From contig NC_044564.1 of NCBI RefSeq assembly GCF_007565055.1, forward strand, positions 75,474,563 through 75,538,562: a DNA stretch of 64,000 nucleotides, read 5' to 3'. The DNA is from Rhinopithecus roxellana (Eukaryota > Chordata > Mammalia > Primates > Cercopithecidae). Shown here piece after piece: positions 54,419 through 64,000 of this stretch; within the stretch, counting starts at the first letter, position 1; each line of letters begins with the position of its first letter. A program made the position numbers and the translations under genes. The notes below the pieces were generated by a model. It made no database searches, was not told where the DNA came from, and saw nothing but the letters and a program-made list of their open reading frames with translations.

Positions 54419-54949
54419 CTAAATCGAGAGTTTATTTCTGAAATATTGTTTAAAAGAAAGATGGCCAAATAGGAACAGCTCCAGTCTCCAACTCCCGGCG
54501 TGAGCGACACAGAAGACCAGTGATTTCTGCATTTTCAACTGAGGTACTGGGGTCATCTCACTAGGGAGTGCCAGACAATCAGCGCTGGTCAGCTGCTGCA
54601 GCCCGACCAGTGAGAGCTGAAGCAGGGTGAGGCATCGCCTCACCTGGGAAGCACAAGGGGGAAGGGAATCCCTTTTCCTAGCCAGGGGAACTGAGACACA
54701 CAACACCTGGAAAATCGGGTAATTCCCACCCCAATACTGTGCTTTAAGCAAACGGGCACACCAGGAGAATATATCCCACACCTGGTGGGGAGGGTCCCAC
54801 ACCCACGGAGCCTCCCATATTGCTAACACAGCAGTCTGCGGCGATCTAACCTTAAGGCAGCAGCGAGGCTGGGGGAGGGGCGCCCGCCATTGCTGAGGCT
54901 TAAGTAGGTAAACAAAGCCGCTGGGAAGCTCGAACTGGGTGGACCTCAC
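54419..54949 (-). other. Antisense open frame over the L1 5'UTR (ORF0 region)
   Basis: A 176-codon stop-free frame runs antisense across the first half of the L1 5'UTR and out into ELAVL2 intron. Primate L1 5'UTRs carry an antisense promoter and a short antisense frame, ORF0, in about this place. The frame here lacks an ATG at its upstream end (it opens at a GTG), so translation is doubtful. It points in the same direction as ELAVL2. I cannot say whether its frame is that of ORF0. Confidence 0.35.
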
Positions 54950-55480
54950 AGCAGCTCAAGGAAACCTGCCTGTCTCTGTAGACTCCACCTCTGGGGACAG
55001 GGCACAGCTAAAAAACAACAGGGGAAGCAGCAGAGGCCTGTGCAGACCCGAACGACTCCATCTGACAGCTTTGAAGAGAGCAGTGGATCTCCCAACACGG
55101 AGGTTGAGATCTGAGAACGGACAGACTGCCTGTTCAAGTGGGTCCCTGACCCCTGAGTAGCCTAACTGGGAGACATCCCCCAATAGGGGCAGTCTGACAC
55201 CCCACACCTCACAGGGTGGAGGACACCCCTGAGAAGAAGCTTCCAAAGTAAGAATCAGACAGGTACACTCGCTGTTCAGCAATCTTCTATCTTCTGCAAC
55301 CTCTGCTGCTGATACCCAGGCAAACAGGGTCTAGAGTGGACCTCAAGCAAGCTCCAACAGACCTACAGCTGAGGGTCCTGACTGTCAGAAGGAAAACTAT
55401 CAAACAGGAAGGACACCTATACCAAAACCCCATCAGTACGTCACCATCATCAAAGACCAGAGACAGATAATACCACAAAG

Positions 55481-56501
55481 ATGGGGAAAAAGCAGGGCAG
55501 AAAAGCTGGAAATTCAAAAAATAAGAGTGCATCTCCCGCTGCAAAGGAGCGCAGCCCATCGCCAGCAACGGATCAAAGCTGGTCAGAGAATGACTTTGAC
55601 GAGATGAGAGAAGAAGGCTTCAGTCCATCAAACTTCTCAGAGCTAAAGGAGGAATTACGTACCCAGCGCAAAGAAACTAAAAATCTTGAAAAAAAGAGTG
55701 GAAGAATTGACAGCTAGACTAATTAATGCAGAGAAGGTCATAAACGAAATGACAGAGATGAAAACCATGACACGAGAAATACGTGACAAATGCACAAGCT
55801 TCAGTAACCTACTCGATCAACTGGAAGAAAGAGTATCAGCGATTGAGGATCAAATGAATGAAATGAAGCGAGAAGAGAAACCAAAAGAAAAAAGAAGAAA
55901 AAGAAATGAACAAAGCCTGCAAGAAGTATGGGATTATGTAAAAAGACCAAATCTACATCTGATTGGGGTGCCTGAAAGTGAGGGGGAAAATGGAACCAAG
56001 TTGGAAAACACTCTTCAGGATATCATCCAGGAGAACTTCCCCAACCTAGTAGGGCAGGCCAACATTCAAATTCAGGAAATACAGAGAACGCCACAAAGAT
56101 ACTCCTCCAGAAGAGCAACTCCAAGACACATAATTGCCAGATTCACCAAAGTTGAAATGAAGGAAAAAATCTTAAGGGCAGCCAGAGAGAAAGGTCGGGT
56201 TACCCACAAAGGGAAGCCCATCAGACTAACAGCAGATCTCTCGGCAGAAACTCTACAAGCCAGAAGAGAGTGGGGGCCAATATTCAATGTTCTTAAAGAA
56301 AAGAATTTTCAACCCAGAATTTCATATCCAGCCAAACTAAGTTTCATAAGTGAAGGAGAAATAAAATCCTTTACAGATAAGCAAATGCTTAGAGATTTTG
56401 TTACCACCAGGCCTGCCTTACAAGAGACCCTGAAGGAAGCCCTGAACAGTTCGGAAAGGAACAACCCGTACCAGCCATTGCAAAAACATGCCAAAATGTA
56501 A
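55481..56501 (+). pseudogene. L1 ORF1 (ORF1p), frameshifted
   Basis: ORF1p is a trimeric RNA-binding chaperone that coats L1 RNA. The frame starts MGKKQGRKAGNSKNK and stays open for 78 codons to a TAG at 55715. The rest of the protein, from the coiled coil to QPLQKHAKM and the stop at 56499-56501, lies in another frame. The switch maps to a run of seven A at 55689-55695. Past it are the coiled coil (about 55700-55900), the RRM-like domain (KRPNLHLIGVPE, QRTPQRYSSRRATPRHII) and the C-terminal domain. There are no other stops. Total length fits the usual ~338 residues. Confidence 0.93.
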
Positions 56502-56537
56502 AGACCATCGAGGCTAGGAAGAAACTGCATCAACTAA

Positions 56538-60393
<3,856 letters not shown>

Positions 60394-60450
60394 ACAATGA
60401 GATCACTTGGACTCGGGAGGGGGAACATCACACACTCGGGCCTATCATGG

Positions 60451-60472
60451 GGAGGGGGGAGGGGGGAGGGAT
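60451..60472 (+). repeat. G-rich polypurine tract of the L1 3'UTR
   Basis: Repeated GGGGAGGGGGGAGGGG units are the usual quadruplex-prone tract of L1PA 3'UTRs. Since the L1 is antisense to ELAVL2 it is C-rich in ELAVL2 RNA. Confidence 0.85.
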
Positions 60473-60632
60473 TGCATTGGGAGTTATACATGATATAAAT
60501 GATGAATTGATGGGTGCTGGCGAGTTAATGAGTGCAGCACAACAACATGGCACAAGTATACATATGTAACAAACCTGCACGTTATGCACATGTACCCTAG
60601 AACCTAAAGTATAATAAAAAATAATAAAAAAA

Positions 60633-60685
60633 GTGTTAAAAAATATATATATAAAGGTGAATTGCAAAAAAAAAAAAAGAAAAAA
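60633..60685 (+). mobile_element. Possible L1 3' transduction with second A-tract
   Basis: After the L1 A-rich tail comes a 33-bp unique stretch (60633-60665, starting GTGTTAAAAAATATATATAT) and then a second long A-run interrupted by one G. This order is what a readthrough L1 transcript with an additional poly(A) tail leaves. A target duplication is not resolved, so the second A-run could be chance. Confidence 0.45.
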
Positions 60686-60904
60686 AGAAGCCACAATCTT
60701 TGTAATACACCAAACATTATAGGCAATGGTACTTTGTGTAGAGACTAAAATGAAAATTCTATTAAACCTTTCAAAAATGAAGTTTCACTTCTCAAATTGG
60801 GGATTCAAGTACCCAGAGGCAACACAATCTTCAACAAAATAATATGGTGCTGATAGAAGGGTGTGTAGGGCGGGAGTCTTAATTTTGGAGCAAAAAGAAA
60901 ATAC

Positions 60905-61060
60905 AGTAATCATTTGGTCCAATTTCTTTATATTTGGGAAAGAGGAAGACTGAGGCACAGAAAGGTAAAGTAACTTTTCCAAAGATACAAAGAAAAAGAA
61001 TTGGGTGTAGGACTCAGGGGATCTTAGCTCTTCGTCACAGGATTTTCCGTTACACCATTA
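60905..61060 (-). mobile_element. MIR/CR1-like remnant
   Basis: CAGTAATCATTTGGTCCAAT, GGAAGACTGAGGCACAGAAA and GTAAAGTAACTTTTCCAAAG look like the gagg-ccaag segments of an old SINE/LINE end. The family is uncertain. Confidence 0.4.
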
Positions 61061-62635
61061 GCTGCAACATAGTCTTCAAAATCATAAAATTTTCCTGTGA
61101 AATGACAGTGACTAGGATGATAATCAGACATTTCCAAGGAGATTATCAGAAGAGCTATTCCAAGAAAGAACCCTAGCTTTGCTACAAAGAATATTTTCTT
61201 GTATACACGTAAGTAAATATAAAACACATCAAAATAACTGTCTTAGGACAGTTATTGTATTTCTTCTACTAGTAATGCCGGAGAATTATTTAGATGTTGG
61301 AGAAAAAATCTAATTATTTTGGGATTTGTAAGAGAAAAATCAAACTAAGAATCCTGAGACCAGCATTTTCCACCAATTAAAATGTACCAACCTACAATAG
61401 CCAGAATCTTTTTGATAGTCAGTGTCTCTGCCCTTTTATAAAATTACAAACCATTTAACAGGAAAACAGAATGGCAACTGGTTGTTTACACTAGGAAGAC
61501 TTCTCATTTTCACATAATTTTCAAGTTTTAATGCAACCTCATTAAGTAAGTCAAGGCAGTTGATCTTAGCTTCAACTTAAAGATGAAGCTAGGAATAAAT
61601 AAGTAATGTCATAAAAATAAGTAATCCTATGACATTGTTAAAGGCAATAATAAAACTACTGAATAGCCACAGAAAAATAAAAAGTGTTCTGGCTTTAAGA
61701 TCTGTATCAAGCAACTAATCATAAACTAAGGACTTGACAACTTAGACCTCCATTTTCACACATCTTCAACAGCCTCTAACAAACTACACTGAGTGGGGTT
61801 TATTAAATGCTACCCAAACATATACATCCATGTGTATCAAAGAGGGTCCAAATAGGCTGCCCTGACAGGCATCTCGTTTTTATTAAAGTACAACTGGTAG
61901 ATAACTTCTGCCCTTTTATTATTGTTGTTTCTCCTTGGTTCTAGTATGAAGTTGGTTCAACAAGGACATCTCATGCTAGTAAAGGCAAATGAGATATATG
62001 GTAAAAATATTCTTGAAATGCAACTTAGGCCACAAATACCTTACCATTTCTTAAATTTTTTACCTGCAGAGATACTTAACAGAAAATAAAACAATTGAGC
62101 AATAGTAGTGGATACAGCATCTGAGGTGGAGGCAGTGAAATCAAATTCACTACAGTAGTGGCAATAGACTAGCCATTCCAAGTCTAAGCAGGAACTTGTC
62201 AATCAAAATGCTCCACATTCCATTTCCAATCCTGTACATTTCACTTAGCCTTTTCAGACTCTAGAAGGTGATTACATTAAAGGAGTATTAAAAAATAGAT
62301 GGGAGTTTTAGCTGTAACCACCAGAGTCTATTCCTACCCTCTCTGCATTAGAAAATTTTCAGTAGTGGTTAAGAATGCTAACTCCCTTACTTTTAACTTC
62401 AGAAATGAGCCTGCATTTATTTGGCCACATAATATTTATAAATATTAAGTAATGTGAATAGGCTGCAACTGAGGCAATCATGAATTAGCTTAGCACCAGG
62501 AAAAAAAATATATTATAAAAAGCAGAAGAGAATACACTATAACTGGTAAAGTTCTGGCCACTACACAGCATACTATGAACTAGTGGTTAGGATGGAATGT
62601 TTGGACCAGAACCCTCCAATGTTAAGGAGTAAAAA

Positions 62636-62815
62636 TGGTATGGAGTCACACAGAGCTAGGTCCAGGTCTTGGCTCTGTCACTTACCAGTTAATCATTTCC
62701 TTAGATCTTCTATCTCTTTATTTGTAATTTGATGTTAATCACAGTACTTACCTCATGGAAACCTTACAAATATTACATGGAACAATAACACGATTAGCAC
62801 AGAGCTGGGGAACCA
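62636..62815 (+). mobile_element. MIR SINE
   Basis: TATGGAGTCACACAGAGCTA, TCTTGGCTCTGTCACTTACC, TTCTATCTCTTTATTTGTAA, and ATTACATGGAACAATAACAC...GCACAGAGCTGG follow forward MIR order. Confidence 0.7.
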
Positions 62816-62875
62816 TAATGTTTTAATCATAATATCATTTTATATACACACATAGGAAACAATTCAGATAATGAT

Positions 62876-63015
62876 AGCTCCTAACATTTATTAAGTGTTT
62901 ACCATGTGCCAGACACTGTTCTGGATATGTAACATATGTTAATTCAATTGTTCCTCCCAACAAGTCTATGCATTGGGTATTATCATCATCCCCAACTTAT
63001 GGGACAAAAATTCAA
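62876..63015 (-). mobile_element. MIR SINE
   Basis: AACATTTATTAAGTGTTTAC, CATGTGCCAGACACTGTTCT and TGGGTATTATCATCATCCCC are the reverse MIR 3' part. With the forward copy just before it, two MIRs sit tail to tail within 400 bp. Confidence 0.75.
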
Positions 63016-63929
63016 GGAATACTATTATCTTTGAGGTCAGGAAAGATGACACAGAGGAGGAGACTTGGCACAGTAACAATGTATGCACTCTAACACCGAA
63101 ACAGTGCAAAAATTACATATATAAATGAGGCTTCTTCCAAATCCATGATGATAATTATTAAAGTTAATTCTTGAATATTCCAAGTATTTTGTAAGATGAC
63201 AGCAGATGAGCGTGCTGGGAAGCCTGCAGCCTGGATGGAGGGAACATAAGGAAGGAGCTGTCTTACTGACATAGAGAACAAATATTCAACATCTTTAAAT
63301 GGGCCAACAGTAAGGCCCCAAAATTTCATTTCTCCCATCAGGCTGTTACATATTAAACCTCCCATTACCTCAATTCTCTTTTGTACAGATCTATTGAACC
63401 TAAGCTAGTAAAGTAAATGAGAAATACTCTTTTGGATAGACAGTAGTAGAAATATAAATGAACCTCATGGAATAACTTTTATCTTCAGAAGAAAGTTATG
63501 TATATGTTTCTGCATGTGGAATGTGTTACAAGCTACCATGCAATTGGCCACCTGATGATTCAATATGATTTCCCAGTTTAAAAAAAATACTGAAGAGGCT
63601 ACACTATCAAGTACCACTATAAAACTTTCACTTTCATTAAATATACTATGAATACATTCGAGAGACTAAAAGAAAAATCTCAGTACTCAGTAGTCAGTAT
63701 TCAGATGGTTTTGAGCCTTCTTAAATATGGCCAGAGCACAAGACTGCCTCAAAGCTTCCTCCCAAGTTAATAGTATTCCCATTCAAAGCTTTTATATTAC
63801 TAGGTTTTATACTTCTAGAGGGTTGAAACTAGTTTTATATGATGCCTATCTCACATAGTCCCACCCACCAAGTAGGGACTCTAATACCTGTTGAATGTAT
63901 ATATTCCATGGCCTTGTAAAGGAGGGTTT

Positions 63930-64000
63930 TTCTTTTTCAAGGCGGAGTGTCGCTCTGTCGCCCAGGCTGGAGTGCAATGGCGTGATCTTGGCTCACTGCA
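63930..64000 (-). mobile_element. Alu element, minus orientation, cut by the window end
   Basis: TTTTTCAAGGCGGAGTGTCG followed by CTCTGTCGCCCAGGCTGGAG and GGCGTGATCTTGGCTCACTG is the 3' part of an Alu in reverse. The remainder is outside the window. Confidence 0.9.

Overview
This window is primate nuclear DNA. The evidence is spliced coding exons with GT-AG borders, dense Alu, L1, L2, MIR and hAT repeats, and low gene density. The two youngest Alu copies (17807-18111 and 31450-31754) carry variants such as CTCAAGCC and GAGACGGGCGG that I associate with Old World monkey AluY subfamilies rather than human ones. A macaque- or baboon-like species is therefore my best guess, by inference.

The only real gene is the 3' part of ELAVL2 (neuronal RNA-binding protein HuB), on the minus strand. 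Four coding exons are visible: 47502-47655 (154 nt), 43931-44156 (226 nt), 36254-36292 (39 nt cassette) and 35365-35692 (last coding exon). A 3'UTR of about 2.4 kb runs down to a poly(A) signal at 32924-32929. Phases join cleanly and give 248 residues: the last residues of RRM1, all of RRM2, the hinge and RRM3. Exons coding for roughly the first 111 residues lie beyond position 64000.

Positions 1-32900 are intergenic sequence downstream of ELAVL2. They hold Alu, L2, MIR and several hAT-Charlie fragments, a nested LTR-in-LTR-in-L2 stack (5990-7530), a perfect 16-bp hairpin (11037-11079), a 115-bp dispersed direct repeat (16019 and 18387), and a 5'-truncated processed pseudogene of NOP56 (24440-25345) bounded by an 11-bp target-site duplication.

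Positions 47656-64000 are ELAVL2 intron 3. It contains a locally duplicated ~170-bp block, a 298-bp hAT element with an 8-bp target duplication, and a near full-length L1 (54456-60632) on the plus strand, antisense to ELAVL2. Both L1 frames are broken by one extra A in an A-run, and the endonuclease carries N147I. A short unique segment and a second A-tract after its tail suggest a 3' transduction.

I found no evidence of a wholly new biological system. The points most worth checking are the L1 antisense promoter facing ELAVL2 exon 4, the intronic duplication beside exon 4, and the perfect hairpin.
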